Shown here: one piece after another, positions 53,714 to 62,661 of the stretch
Numbering within the stretch: position 1 is the stretch's first letter
Layout of the letters: each line of letters opens with the position of its first letter
Source: an uncultured Photobacterium sp.
GTDB taxonomy: Bacteria > Pseudomonadota > Gammaproteobacteria > Enterobacterales > Vibrionaceae
Direction of reading: 5' to 3'
Length of the DNA: 64,000 nt
Assembly (NCBI RefSeq): GCF_947502415.1
Contig: NZ_CANMZV010000010.1
Coordinates: 122,286-186,285, forward strand
The notes under the pieces: generated by a model
Database searches by the model: none
Seen by the model: the letters and a program-made list of their open reading frames with translations, nothing else
What the model was told of the DNA's origin: nothing
Program-made: the position numbers and the translations under genes

Positions 53714-54931
53714 ATGTACCTATTCCGCGCTGCAAATTGTACCTACTACACTCGTATCTGCCTGCCAAAATCGTTAAAAGACAGAGGCTTCCCGTTTGAC
53801 ATCAAGGTTTCGCTACTGACAAAGTGCCGTGCAGAGGCGGTAGAACGTAACCTTGAAGTCGCCCGAACCCTACGCCCACTGGTTTCGAGTGTTCGGCCTG
53901 ATGAAACCGTGGCTGATTTTAAGTGCTTGGTTGACCGAACCATCAACCAAATTCGCATCAGCTTTACCTCCTCTGACAAGGCAACAGTTCCTATTCGGAT
54001 AGCCAGCAAAGCAAGCAACGTTAGAGCTCCTAGGCCGCTAGCGGGTATCACATTAAGTGAAGCTTTGTCGCAATTTGTCGCTTCGAAGGCAAAAGAGTCG
54101 GTGCGACCTCTAACGGTAAAACAACTTAAACAGCGCATAGAACACTTTATCACCTCCACCGAAGCGACAACGGTGTTTCAGGTTACCAGCGCAGAGGCAC
54201 TCGTGTATCGGGATGTCTTGCTCGGAGAGGGGCGCAGCCATAAGACGAACAAGGAATATCTATCGGCTGTTTCCCAGTTTTTTAAGTGGTGTAAGCTGAT
54301 GCGTTACACCACTGCCAATTCGTTCACTGATATCCCAATGGCTAAATCGTCGAGCACTGGTGATGGTTCAGCGCGGAAGCGCTGGCAAAAACACGAATTA
54401 AAGCGCCTGTTTCAGTCCGCTGAGTTTAAAGCAAAGAATGCTGCATTTAAGTGGGCGACACTCTTGATGTTGTTCCACGGCCTCAGGCCTTCGGAGGCAT
54501 GTCAGTTAAGGGTTGAAGATATCTTTGAGCAAGATGGCATAACCTGCATTCGTGTCAGTGGAGATGGGGACGAGCAACGCATCAAAAATCCCGGTTCCTA
54601 CCGTCTTGTCCCGGTGCATTCCAAGATTTTGGCATGGGGATTTCAAGATTATGTGTCTGAACTGAAGCAAGCGGGCCAGACACAGCTATTCCCTTACATC
54701 CCGCTGGGGGAGAATAAAGACTGGTCTCGCCAATATTGCCAACAGCTTGCGAGGTTGCAGAATAAAATCGGTATGGAAGCGGGAAAGCGACCGACTGCTT
54801 ATTCGTTTCGTCATACCTTTGTGGATGAATTAAAACAACAAGAGGTAGATGAAAACATCGTTGCTCAGCTTGTTGGCCATAAAAACCAAAACATAACCTA
54901 TGGTCGCTATGGAAAAAAAATACAAACTTAG
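53714..54931 (+). CDS. Tyrosine recombinase (integrase) of the element
   Basis: 405 residues. The N-terminus MYLFRAANCTYYTRICLPKS resembles the DUF6538 head found on many gammaproteobacterial integrases. A core-binding SAM-like domain is about 115-215. The catalytic domain has Arg in LMLFHGLRPSEACQL, an AYSFRHTFVDEL segment (the HxxR His replaced by Tyr/Ser, as in many relatives) and the nucleophile Tyr in VGHKNQNITYGRYG. It lies 87 nt after the tRNA-derived attL, as usual for site-specific integrases. ATG 53714 is chosen; the earlier ATG at 53648 falls inside the terminator hairpin. Confidence 0.88.
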   Translation: MYLFRAANCTYYTRICLPKSLKDRGFPFDIKVSLLTKCRAEAVERNLEVARTLRPLVSSVRPDETVADFKCLVDRTINQIRISFTSSDKATVPIRIASKASNVRAPRPLAGITLSEALSQFVASKAKESVRPLTVKQLKQRIEHFITSTEATTVFQVTSAEALVYRDVLLGEGRSHKTNKEYLSAVSQFFKWCKLMRYTTANSFTDIPMAKSSSTGDGSARKRWQKHELKRLFQSAEFKAKNAAFKWATLLMLFHGLRPSEACQLRVEDIFEQDGITCIRVSGDGDEQRIKNPGSYRLVPVHSKILAWGFQDYVSELKQAGQTQLFPYIPLGENKDWSRQYCQQLARLQNKIGMEAGKRPTAYSFRHTFVDELKQQEVDENIVAQLVGHKNQNITYGRYGKKIQT

Positions 54932-55137
54932 TGTCTTGAAGAAGTATCTGGCTCTTATCAACTATGGCTCTGATTGTACTGTGGATTTTTGATGTGTCTA
55001 TATAAGTGTTTGTATAAGCGGTTGTTTTTATTCATGAAAATATTTAAATATTAGCAGTTTAGTATGTATTTTGCCCTTTGGGGCGTGTTAGCTTGTAGCC
55101 AAATAATGATGAAAAGCGGCTTGAACCGCGGAGGTCA

Positions 55138-56296
55138 ATGATGGCTCAATACACTTTTGCAGATTATGCTGCGCAATACCTTGCAGAGCGTCAATTTGAG
55201 GTCGCCCCCCTCTACCCTGAAGTCAGTGAAGTCCAAAGTGAAGAATCTGGTTAAACACTTTGGTAAAAGGCCGATTGAGACAATAAGGCAATCAGATATC
55301 AAGGCCTGGAAAATTAAGGCACACAAGAAGTTTGCCAACAAAACCATCAATGAACATTTTACGGTGCTCAGGGCTATTTTCAGAAGTGCTCAATGCGATG
55401 GAGTGATTGTTCGCAACCCGATGGACGGACTGAGCAACTTAGTGATAGAAACAGCTGAGCCATTGCCGTTCACCAAGTCAGAGCTTTCCCTCTTGGTTAC
55501 AGCGCAAACCGAATACCAAAGTGAGCAGAACTTGTGTCTAACCAACTGTGCAACTGGCGGGCGGATTAGCGAGGCGATTGCGTTAGACTGGGACTGTGTG
55601 GATTTTGAACGTCGCCAGATTGATATTAATAAATGTAAAGTGCTCGGTGGGTATAAAGTACCAAAGACGGAATCATCTGAGCGAACCATTGAGATGAACC
55701 CGCATGTGATGGCCATTTTAAAACGGCAATATCAGCTAACAGGCCATCTCAAGCCCAAACGGATAAAAGTGTTACAGGCGGACAATAAAACCTACAAGAC
55801 CCTGTATGTTCGTCATGTATTTCTGAACACCAAAACAGGTAAACCGTTTATTGATTCGCGTCAGTACGCCAAAAGCTTTTTTACCCCTTTCCTGAAGGCG
55901 CTGGGCATTAAGCACCGAGGGCCAAACCAGCCCCGCCACACTTTCGCCAGCCATTGCCTCACTGCGGGGATAAGTAAAGAGTGGGTTGCGCGGCAACTTG
56001 GTCACGAAGATACCACTATGGTGGATAAACATTATTCCCGCTGGCTGAAGGAGGATGCCCCTAACTATGCAGGCCAGTTTTATGAATGCATGGATGATGT
56101 CTTCGGCGTTGTCGATAACCCTGTTGAGGAACCCCCAAGTCAGTCCGCTAGTAGAGCTGCACCCTCATTGCCAAACCGCTCCTCCGAAACCTCACTGGGC
56201 CTGGTTGGACAGTTATTGATAGCCCTGGAGCAAAATCCGGCGTTGGCCAGCACGCTTCAGCAAGCGCTGAATTTGTCAGGTGGTGCGCGTGAATAG
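55138..56296 (+). pseudogene. Second tyrosine integrase, frameshifted at a C6 tract
   Basis: The gene begins at 55138 with a strong GGAGG site: MMAQYTFADYAAQYLAERQF then EVAP. After six C residues (55205-55210) this frame leads to a stop, while the homologous reading (PSTLKSVKSKVKNLVKHFG...) continues in another frame to 56296. Removing one C restores a single frame of about 385 residues. The catalytic domain is otherwise intact: Arg in NCATGGRISEAIAL, HxxRH-like QPRHTFASH, and LGHEDTTMVDKHYSRW with the Tyr. An Ala/Ser-rich C-terminal tail follows. It may be a slippage mutant, a phase-variable gene or a sequencing error. Confidence 0.75.
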
Positions 56297-56477
56297 CCTT
56301 TTGATTTTGGCCAGAGACAGTCTCGACATGGGCCGCGCCACAAAAGGGCGACGGATGTTTAACCAGCTAAGCTATCGTCTCACTTTTGGCTGCGCAAAAG
56401 ATAAGACGACAGCGGCTGGCAAGGGAGTCCCCTTGACCCCGGGGTCGGCCCACACCCTCACAGGGGGTGTGGCATGA
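56289..56477 (+). CDS. Small protein between integrase and relaxase genes
   Basis: 62 residues from GTG 56289 (MNSLLILARDSLDMGRATKG...), overlapping the integrase end by 8 nt and the relaxase start by 4 nt. It is basic, with RRMFNQLSYRLTFGCAK, and I recognise no domain. The tight overlaps favour a real, translationally coupled gene. It could be a small directionality or mobilisation accessory protein, but nothing in the sequence proves it. Confidence 0.55.
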   Translation: MNSLLILARDSLDMGRATKGRRMFNQLSYRLTFGCAKDKTTAAGKGVPLTPGSAHTLTGGVA

Positions 56478-58015
56478 AAACCATCCATGCATTTTACCGC
56501 CAGTTCAATCCCGATACGACCGCTAAGGGTGTTGCACTAATTCTCAAGACGCTGTGCCATACGTTGCGCATCCTCACTAAAAAGGTTAAACCGCCGGAGT
56601 GGGATGAATCGCTGGCGAAGGAAAATTCACTTTGGTTTAACGGCAAAACCGCGCCGCTTGATGACTATAACCTAGAGCAAAAACAAGCCATCTTAGCCGC
56701 GATTATGCCAGCCTCAAAAGTGAAGAATCAGGCGAAGCTAAAGACCCGGCGTCGGCAGCTGAAAGGCAAAATAAAAAGTGCGATGGAAGTTGAACGCCAG
56801 AAAGGCCATGAGGATGCGGCCGAATTGCTGTGGGAGCTCTGGACGACAGCTGATAATTGCCCGATTCCTGCGGGTAAGGTAGCGCAATTGGACATGAAAA
56901 CGCTGGCGCGTCACCAGCAAAAAATGGGCTCGGTCAGAAAGTTTGTTGCAGTGCATAACAAGCTGATTGGGGCCAGGCCCAATCAGAATGCCACATACCT
57001 TCAAGAGGGGATAATTAAAATCCCTCACCGCTGGAAGGTAGATAACAAAACCATTACACCGCAGGACTGGCTGGACTTTACGGAAAAGTTCCTCACGCAC
57101 TATTTTCCGAAATACCCCATCCATGCCATGGCGGTGCATGCTGATGAGCGACTAAAAAATGAAGAGACCGGTACGCATTGTCACTACTTCCTGTCTGGGC
57201 AAGACAGTGTTTTTGGCAACTGGGATTTACTCAAAACCCAAATTGAAGTGGTTAATCAGTACGTCCGTGAACAAAACAAGCTGCGTGCTGCAAGAAATGA
57301 AAAGGAAGAAAAGTTGCTACCAGAAAATTGTGTGCTGACACAGGAACAAATGGTGCTGCACGGCGAGCGGCTGCAAGCCATGTTTCGTGATTTCATCAAT
57401 GAGCACCTGCTGCATAAACGGGGGTTACATGCTGTGCTTGCACCCGAAACCGAGCGCCAGTCTGAGGAGCGTAAGAAAGGGAACCGGCAATTAAAAATGC
57501 CCAAGTCCAAGCGCAGCCATAATTACGCGACCCGAAAATGTGAGCTGGAAGAAAAGCGGCTGGAAAAGCTAAAGGAGAAAACCAAAGAGGCAGCCAGTAG
57601 TCTTGCTGAGCTTGAAACAGCCAAGGCGCAACTAACCAGTGAGCACGCCTGGCAACAAGAGCAATTGATGCAACTTGAGCAGGATATCACAGAGAAAAAA
57701 GCAGAGATTGCAGACCAAGAGCAAGCCATCAAGACACTTGGTTTTGAATATTGCCGCATAAACACGATGACGGAAAAACTCAGGGGCGAGCTGAAACAGG
57801 TGCTGGGCGAGCTTATCCGGGAGGCATATATCGGCGTGGCGTACCAGCAGCGTGGCTTAGTGCATCAGGCTGAAGATTATTTTCAGCGTCTGGCAGAGCA
57901 ATTAGATAGCGAATTGTCGCTCGATTTACAGCCTGTGGTGCACAGCATTATCCATGCCGTGGGGGATGAGTCATGCGACACAAGTCCTGAGGATTATGAG
58001 GTGGGCTATGACTGA
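56474..58015 (+). CDS. MobV-like relaxase / plasmid recombination protein
   Basis: 513 residues. The core signature is VHADERLKNEETGTHCHYFL, with HADE at 222-225 and THCH at 234-237, the HxDE..HxH metal motif of MobV/Pre-type relaxases, which nick at oriT without a classical Tyr. The N-terminal 200 residues are unusual: in MobV proteins this motif comes much earlier, near residue 130, so this one is a divergent or extended member. From about 360 to 460 a Glu/Lys-rich coiled coil follows. It supports a mobilisable element. The start overlaps the small gene before it by 4 nt. Confidence 0.75.
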   Translation: MKTIHAFYRQFNPDTTAKGVALILKTLCHTLRILTKKVKPPEWDESLAKENSLWFNGKTAPLDDYNLEQKQAILAAIMPASKVKNQAKLKTRRRQLKGKIKSAMEVERQKGHEDAAELLWELWTTADNCPIPAGKVAQLDMKTLARHQQKMGSVRKFVAVHNKLIGARPNQNATYLQEGIIKIPHRWKVDNKTITPQDWLDFTEKFLTHYFPKYPIHAMAVHADERLKNEETGTHCHYFLSGQDSVFGNWDLLKTQIEVVNQYVREQNKLRAARNEKEEKLLPENCVLTQEQMVLHGERLQAMFRDFINEHLLHKRGLHAVLAPETERQSEERKKGNRQLKMPKSKRSHNYATRKCELEEKRLEKLKEKTKEAASSLAELETAKAQLTSEHAWQQEQLMQLEQDITEKKAEIADQEQAIKTLGFEYCRINTMTEKLRGELKQVLGELIREAYIGVAYQQRGLVHQAEDYFQRLAEQLDSELSLDLQPVVHSIIHAVGDESCDTSPEDYEVGYD

Positions 58016-58110
58016 CCGACTAACCACAGCGAAAGCCGTTTCTTTCGTTACTTTCTTTATTTCTTTCTTCTGTTTCTTACTTACTTTCTTCAGTACACCG
58101 GAGGTGTGTA

Positions 58111-58872
58111 ATGAGTGAAACTCAAATTGGCCGAACGCCTGAAGTTTCTGACGAGACGATTATTCGTGCCGGTAATGCCTTACTGCAACAGGAGCGCCGT
58201 GTTACGGGCTTTGCACTGCGCAAAGCAGTAGGCAATAAAGGTGATGCCGGTCGTTTGTTACGCGTGTGGCAAGTGCACCTCAATGCGCAAGACCGTGAGC
58301 AAGGTGCTGATGGTTCTGACTTACCCTCTGAGCTCTCAGAGGCGCTATCATCGGTTAACCAAAAGCTGACCCATGAGTTGCAATCCATCGTCCAACGGTT
58401 AAATGGCATTGCCATTCAAACAGCAGAGTCGCGTGTGGCGAGTGCCGTTAACCAGGCAAATGAGCGGGAACGTGTCGCTGAAGCTGAGGTTCGCGATGCG
58501 ATGAAAAGGATCGATGAGCTTGAGGCGCAGCTGGCTTCCTTATCACAGGCGCATACTGAGTTTGTTGATAAATTACAGCAGCGAGAGCAAGAAAATCAAA
58601 AAGTAGCTGAACAACTCGAATCGTCAGTGAATGCCCTCAATGACACACTCAGGCAGCTTCATGAAACGCAGCGACAACACGATTTGCTGACTCAGCAGAA
58701 TGACGCGTTGGAGACAGGCTTAAACAACGTCCAGAAACAATATAGTGATCTTAAAGCTGACTTTGCGGCAAAGGAAAAGGAGCTGGAAATGTTAACCATT
58801 CAGCTGGAGGTTGTATCGGAAGAGAAAGCCAGACTGTTAGATGATCTGGTTAACTTGGCGGCAGCATCGTAG
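58111..58872 (+). CDS. KfrA-like DNA-binding coiled-coil protein
   Basis: 253 residues. The N-terminal KfrA-type HTH (about 12-75; VSDETIIRAGNALLQQERRV, then LRKAVGNKGDAGRLLRVWQ) precedes a long alpha-helical coiled coil rich in Gln, Glu and Leu up to the C-terminus. KfrA proteins are plasmid autoregulators with partition-related roles. GGAGGTGTGTA precedes the ATG at 58111. It follows the relaxase by 95 nt, a T/C-rich stretch. Presence on an integrated element suggests a plasmid ancestry or an extrachromosomal phase. Confidence 0.83.
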   Translation: MSETQIGRTPEVSDETIIRAGNALLQQERRVTGFALRKAVGNKGDAGRLLRVWQVHLNAQDREQGADGSDLPSELSEALSSVNQKLTHELQSIVQRLNGIAIQTAESRVASAVNQANERERVAEAEVRDAMKRIDELEAQLASLSQAHTEFVDKLQQREQENQKVAEQLESSVNALNDTLRQLHETQRQHDLLTQQNDALETGLNNVQKQYSDLKADFAAKEKELEMLTIQLEVVSEEKARLLDDLVNLAAAS

Positions 58873-58920
58873 GAAACAGCCACTGAATTGAATGAAAATA
58901 TTCAATTCTCTACTGCTTAG

Positions 58921-58987
58921 AAACCGAGTTGATTGGACAAGTTTCCTTTCATAAGAAGGATTCGACGATCTTGTATCAACTCGGTTT
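58921..58987. repeat. Long imperfect hairpin after the KfrA-like gene
   Basis: Perfect 13-bp arms AAACCGAGTTGAT (58921-58933) and ATCAACTCGGTTT (58975-58987). ACAAG/CTTGT just inside extends the stem past a bulge, and CCTT/AAGG adds a further inner stem. A similar CCGAGTTGATCAACT occurs at about 62473-62487 near the other end of the cargo operon. It might be a terminator, a MITE-like remnant or a recombination site. Confidence 0.6.
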
Positions 58988-58993
58988 AAGTGG

Positions 58994-59037
58994 ACAACTG
59001 AAGTTGGATTAGTGTTCACAACTGAAGTTGGATTAGT
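58994..59037. repeat. Two 20-bp direct repeats
   Basis: ACAACTGAAGTTGGATTAGT occurs at 58994-59013 and 59018-59037, a 24-bp period. Each copy contains the small palindrome CAACTGAAGTTG. This is iteron-like or operator-like. Confidence 0.9.
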
Positions 59038-59068
59038 CAGCATGCAGTCTGTCAGTTCTCATGTGACT

Positions 59069-59098
59069 TAATCTGACGGATCACATAATCTGACGGAT
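59069..59098. repeat. Two 13-bp direct repeats
   Basis: TAATCTGACGGAT at 59069-59081 and 59086-59098, a 17-bp period, just right of the 20-bp repeats. Confidence 0.9.
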
Positions 59099-59161
59099 TA
59101 CTCTAACACGAAAATGCCCCTAAACGTTTCAGAACGCATCGTTTTAGCAATAGAACTAGCT

Positions 59162-59340
59162 AATGTGCAAAACATGCACATTGCTTATCAATCAACTACC
59201 GAGTATTCCTCGGCAGTTGAACTGTTGCAATAGTTGCCTGAGCAATGAGAAAGTTCAGTTGTTGCAGAATCTGCAACAACTCATATCTGCCCCATTCCGC
59301 GTTAACATAATTATTCAGTGGCAAATCGTGCCACTGGAAT
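59162..59340. other. Array of four consecutive hairpins in a non-coding stretch
   Basis: Within 180 nt there are four inverted repeats with 3-5-nt loops: AATGTGCA/TGCACATT (59162-59182), CAACTACCGAG/CTCGGCAGTTG with one mismatch (59193-59219), AGTTGTTGCAG/CTGCAACAACT perfect 11 bp (59257-59281), and a near-perfect 10-12 bp arm pair around CAGTGGCA/TGCCACTG (about 59313-59340). Frames across it (a 39-codon ATG frame at 59114 and a longer one to 59480) have no recognisable domain. It may be a structured RNA, an oriT/oriV or a regulatory region. The surrounding 58873-59571 holds no other gene. Confidence 0.55.
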
Positions 59341-59571
59341 TTCCGTACTTTTCCTTATGGCTAGCTGTCATGGGGGCGTGCTTGAAACCTCCCAGAACTG
59401 TGCAGAAAGGGTATCTTCGTATCCAAATATTTACAGTGCATGGTTATGCAAAGCTGCTTGACGTCATATGTCAGAAATAGAAAAAATGAGTTAGAGAATT
59501 CACTCTAACTCATGCAATTCAGGTAAAGAAAAATCACTTGTAGTCGATTGAAACGAACCTAATAGATCAAA

Positions 59572-60444
59572 CTACTTAATAGACTTAACAGCTTCAAAAA
59601 GGATCTTGTTGAACTCATTAGGTTTCTCAAGCATCGGAAAATGTCCTGACTCCTCAATGTAATAAATGCTGTAATCTTTGATATGTTTCTTGTTTTCTGC
59701 TGAGTTAGTTGGCCATAATCGAGCGTTCACTAACACAACTGGCACGTTGATACTCTCATAGACGCGATATGACTCACCACTTACATATTGGCCGATATAA
59801 TTACGAAACTGATTAATCGCGATATCTTTAGGGGCTGACGCCATATCTTCTCTAGCCCAATAGAGTAACTCTGGCTCTACGTTCTTCGGTAATGAGTCTT
59901 TTACAAATGCCGCAATTCCGCTTTGAAAATCGTCTTCAAAAGGCTTCGTCATCAGGTCAAGATCATCTTGTGATAACTTTAATGCCACATTTTGTGATGT
60001 ATCGACACCAATAATGCCCTTCACTTTTTTGGGCATCAGCTTAGCTGCTTCAGCAATTACACCACCAGCCATGGAATGCCCAATTAAGATGACTGAGTCG
60101 AGCTGTTCTTTCTCAATTACCGCTTCAATGTCTTTAGCGAATGCAGTCATGGTGTACTCTTCTCGATTGAATGACGAATTTCCATGACCAGCTAAATCAA
60201 TAGTAATAACTTGGTATTTTTCTGAAAAATAACCGATTTGATTTTGCCAGAGCCTGCTATCCAGACTCCAACCGTGAATAAATATTAGTGATGTTTTGCC
60301 ACTCCCGTTAACGCTATATGCAATTTTTTCTGCGTCATTTGATATAGCAATTCCTAATTTAGATGCTGGGTTATTTGCTAAAGCATTCGCGCTATTTAAT
60401 GACATGCATAGTAGAAATGTCACTGTCAGAATAAAACGTTTCAT
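59572..60444 (-). CDS. Secreted alpha/beta hydrolase, element cargo
   Basis: 290 residues. A signal peptide (MKRFILTVTFLLCMSLNSANALA) is followed by a classical alpha/beta hydrolase: oxyanion HGWSLDSRLW, nucleophile elbow GHSMAGG, a probable Asp in the VNARLWPTN region and catalytic His in ESGHFPML. This resembles the lactonase/esterase-like group of periplasmic hydrolases. The substrate is unknown. It is the last gene of the MerR-led minus-strand operon, 16 nt after the GNAT gene. Confidence 0.85.
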   Translation of the reverse strand: MKRFILTVTFLLCMSLNSANALANNPASKLGIAISNDAEKIAYSVNGSGKTSLIFIHGWSLDSRLWQNQIGYFSEKYQVITIDLAGHGNSSFNREEYTMTAFAKDIEAVIEKEQLDSVILIGHSMAGGVIAEAAKLMPKKVKGIIGVDTSQNVALKLSQDDLDLMTKPFEDDFQSGIAAFVKDSLPKNVEPELLYWAREDMASAPKDIAINQFRNYIGQYVSGESYRVYESINVPVVLVNARLWPTNSAENKKHIKDYSIYYIEESGHFPMLEKPNEFNKILFEAVKSIK

Positions 60445-60460
60445 AATTTCTCCTTACTTC

Positions 60461-60970
60461 TTAGTTGTCAAAGAAAGCAGAGTGATAAGCAACTTCGCCT
60501 GTCGGAATATTGTTGGCTAGCGATATAGCTAGGAAATACTCTGATGGGACACCTGGAAGTGTAAGGTTTGGCTGTGACTCAAAGCCAAATCGGCCATAAT
60601 ATTTTGGTTCACCGAGTAGCACTACACCCTCAATACCTTGTGTTTTAAGTTGTGCTAAACCTTCACGAATAAGTGCACCACCGATACCTTCACTTTGACG
60701 CTCTGGCATTATTGATACTGGGCCTAAACCATACCAAACAGACTCCTCGCCATTAATAAGAATCGGTGAAAAGGCAATATGACCAATGATGCCAGTTTGA
60801 TCTTCACACACTAGAGATAGTGATAATACTTTTGCATCACGTAGTTTATTGACGATCGAGTGTTCTGTTGGTTTAGCACCTGGTTCATGGTGTGGATGAT
60901 TCTCAAACGCTCGATAAATAAGTGTTTCAATTTCTGTAATGTCTGAGTTATTTTCAGCTCTAATTTTCAT
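60461..60970 (-). CDS. GNAT-family N-acetyltransferase, element cargo
   Basis: 169 residues with the GNAT fold: LGPVSIMPERQSEGIGGALI is motif A (Q/RxxGxG/A acetyl-CoA pyrophosphate loop), and VVLLGEPKYYGRFGFE is motif B. YhbS-like proteins share the GxxxYYxRFGF part. It acetylates an unknown small molecule or protein. The start lies 3 nt after the MerR-methyltransferase stop, so it is in one operon with it. Confidence 0.88.
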   Translation of the reverse strand: MKIRAENNSDITEIETLIYRAFENHPHHEPGAKPTEHSIVNKLRDAKVLSLSLVCEDQTGIIGHIAFSPILINGEESVWYGLGPVSIMPERQSEGIGGALIREGLAQLKTQGIEGVVLLGEPKYYGRFGFESQPNLTLPGVPSEYFLAISLANNIPTGEVAYHSAFFDN

Positions 60971-60973
60971 GTT

Positions 60974-62146
60974 TTAACCTTTGTTTTTTAGTATAAATAC
61001 TTGGTAACCATATTGACCTAAGTATTGCTCGTGTATCTGTAGTTCTTTGCGTAAATCATCGAGTGCATTAGAAGAAAAACCTTCATCTTCAACCTGAGTG
61101 ATTTTTTGAATCAATGGAGCCAGATAGTTGCGCCACGACTGTTCACTCTGTGTAAAGCTCTCTATAACCTCATAGCCTTCTTTCATCATCTCTTTGATTC
61201 GTTGCTTGCTCGTCGCCATGTCTGGATAGTTTTGTTGCCAAAACTCTATGGCTTCGGCATCTGGGTTATCGGTCAGCCAAACCAAGTCACTAATAACTAA
61301 GTAGCCATTACTCTTGAGAAATGGTTTCCAACCTTTGAGTGCCTGCTTGACTCCCATGATATAAGCACTGCCTTCTGACCAGAGCACATCAAATTGCCCC
61401 CGATCAAATGGCATCGCTGTCATGCTGGCACAAATCGTTGTTATTCGATGTTCAAGAGAATGGTCTTTAACCTTCTCTTTAAGGCAGCTTAGGCAGTACT
61501 CATCGTTATCGAGTGCCGTTAAATTGAAGGCTGAATTTTTTGCCAGCAAAGTGGTTGTGACTCCTTTTCTACAGCCAATCTCTAGCGCATCGCCCGACCT
61601 AATAGGTAAAGAGCGTAATGCTTTGAGAGAGTCACCTTCATCACCTGGCCCCAGCCGATCTAACCCTTGAAAAATAGCTTCAAAATCAGCCATGTATTGT
61701 TCATGTTTATTCATATCTTTCGAAAGCCACTTTAACCTCAAGGCATTCTTTTCACTGAAGCCTTGTTTCATTAACCATTCTAGATGTGCTGACGGGGCTT
61801 CTTTTTCCATTGACTGGTGCCACTCCTTCATAGAGTTCATGCCAAGCATTGAGGAAAGAAGCTCTCTTGCTTTTTGTTTTTGGGCGATTTCTTCATCCAA
61901 TACATTAAGCCTATGAAGTAGCAGCTCTCTGTCGATTTGAGCCTTTAAGCATGCTTGGCACTCTTTTAGGGTTAGTCCGCCAGCTTGTAGTTGCTGTAAT
62001 AGTTTTACACGTTGAACATCTTTGTCTGTATAGCAGCGATACCCATTGCTTTGCCGCTTGGCAGAAATCAGTTTGAGTTTTTCGTAATAGAGCAAAGTGG
62101 AACGGCTCAATCCGACTTTTTGTGCCAATTCAGAAATACGGTACAT
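60974..62146 (-). CDS. MerR regulator fused to a SAM-dependent methyltransferase
   Basis: 390 residues. The N-terminal MerR winged HTH (about 1-70: YRISELAQKVGLSRSTLLYY, then NGYRCYTDKDVQRVKLLQQL) is followed by a short coiled coil. A class I methyltransferase comes after about 165, with motif I DALEIGCRKGVTTTLLA and acidic LTALDNDEY; FDVLWSEGSAYIMG and NGYLVISDLVW follow. So the gene is a sensor/enzyme fusion in which the effector may also be the methylation substrate. ATG 62146 has GAGGAAAACCC upstream; ATG 62161 does not. It heads an operon with GNAT and hydrolase genes. Confidence 0.88.
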   Translation of the reverse strand: MYRISELAQKVGLSRSTLLYYEKLKLISAKRQSNGYRCYTDKDVQRVKLLQQLQAGGLTLKECQACLKAQIDRELLLHRLNVLDEEIAQKQKARELLSSMLGMNSMKEWHQSMEKEAPSAHLEWLMKQGFSEKNALRLKWLSKDMNKHEQYMADFEAIFQGLDRLGPGDEGDSLKALRSLPIRSGDALEIGCRKGVTTTLLAKNSAFNLTALDNDEYCLSCLKEKVKDHSLEHRITTICASMTAMPFDRGQFDVLWSEGSAYIMGVKQALKGWKPFLKSNGYLVISDLVWLTDNPDAEAIEFWQQNYPDMATSKQRIKEMMKEGYEVIESFTQSEQSWRNYLAPLIQKITQVEDEGFSSNALDDLRKELQIHEQYLGQYGYQVFILKNKG

Positions 62147-62171
62147 GGGTTTTCCTCTCATTTATGAGCGA

Positions 62172-62202
62172 ACTATAAACTGTGAAGCTTTAGACAGGTC
62201 AA
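62172..62202 (-). promoter_or_regulatory. MerR-type promoter with 19-bp spacer
   Basis: On the minus strand: -35 TTGACC (62202-62197), a 19-bp spacer and -10 TATAGT (62177-62172), 25 nt before the MerR start. A 19-bp spacer is the mark of promoters that MerR proteins activate by untwisting DNA. The spacer region carries CTGT-N10-ACAG, a plausible operator. Autoregulation of the cargo operon is likely. Confidence 0.75.
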
Positions 62203-62484
62203 TATTTATTTTGGCAGAAACTTGAAAATAGTCTTGGTAGTCAGAATGGTTTCGAATAGCGGGCAGAATCACTACGCCCACTTTAATTTGCATGAAGTTG
62301 GCATTTATATGTAAACGCATCACTTGGGATTCTTGTTGCGCAACGGAAGGAATTGTCCATTTTCGTGCAAGATGACTACCGAAAGAAGCGGTGGTGGCTT
62401 AAGTTTTGTGATACCTGTATTAATTCATCGGTTACTAATTTAGATAATGCACTGACAAGCTTCTGTCCAAAGCCGAGTTGATCA

Positions 62485-62512
62485 ACTAGGCCAAGTCGAC
62501 TAGGCCAAGTCG
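62485..62512. repeat. Tandem 14-bp direct repeat
   Basis: ACTAGGCCAAGTCG occurs twice head to tail (62485-62498, 62499-62512), 150 bp inside attR. It could be integrase arm-type sites or an operator. The rest of 62203-62661 shows no gene. Confidence 0.85.
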
Positions 62513-62661
62513 ATGTTGACTCAAAATGCGCTAGCTACCATTGACTTGCTATGTAATTTTAACTAGAGTCAATTGCATAACACAATTGTTTAAATATGCT
62601 TGCGTCACGCTCGGTTACGCATTGATTTAAAACGGTTTATTTTAATTTATGTCGTGGGGTC

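Noticed and set aside
59162..59340. Hairpins as integron attC sites or a CRISPR array
   Set aside because: The stems differ in sequence and spacing. There are no integrase-type R'/R'' boxes in the right arrangement, no cassette genes, and no regular repeat-spacer layout.
59163..59480. 105-codon frame across the hairpin array
   Set aside because: No conserved domain. The sequence is dominated by inverted repeats whose pairing better explains the pattern than coding does. The 39-codon frame at 59114 is rejected for the same reason.
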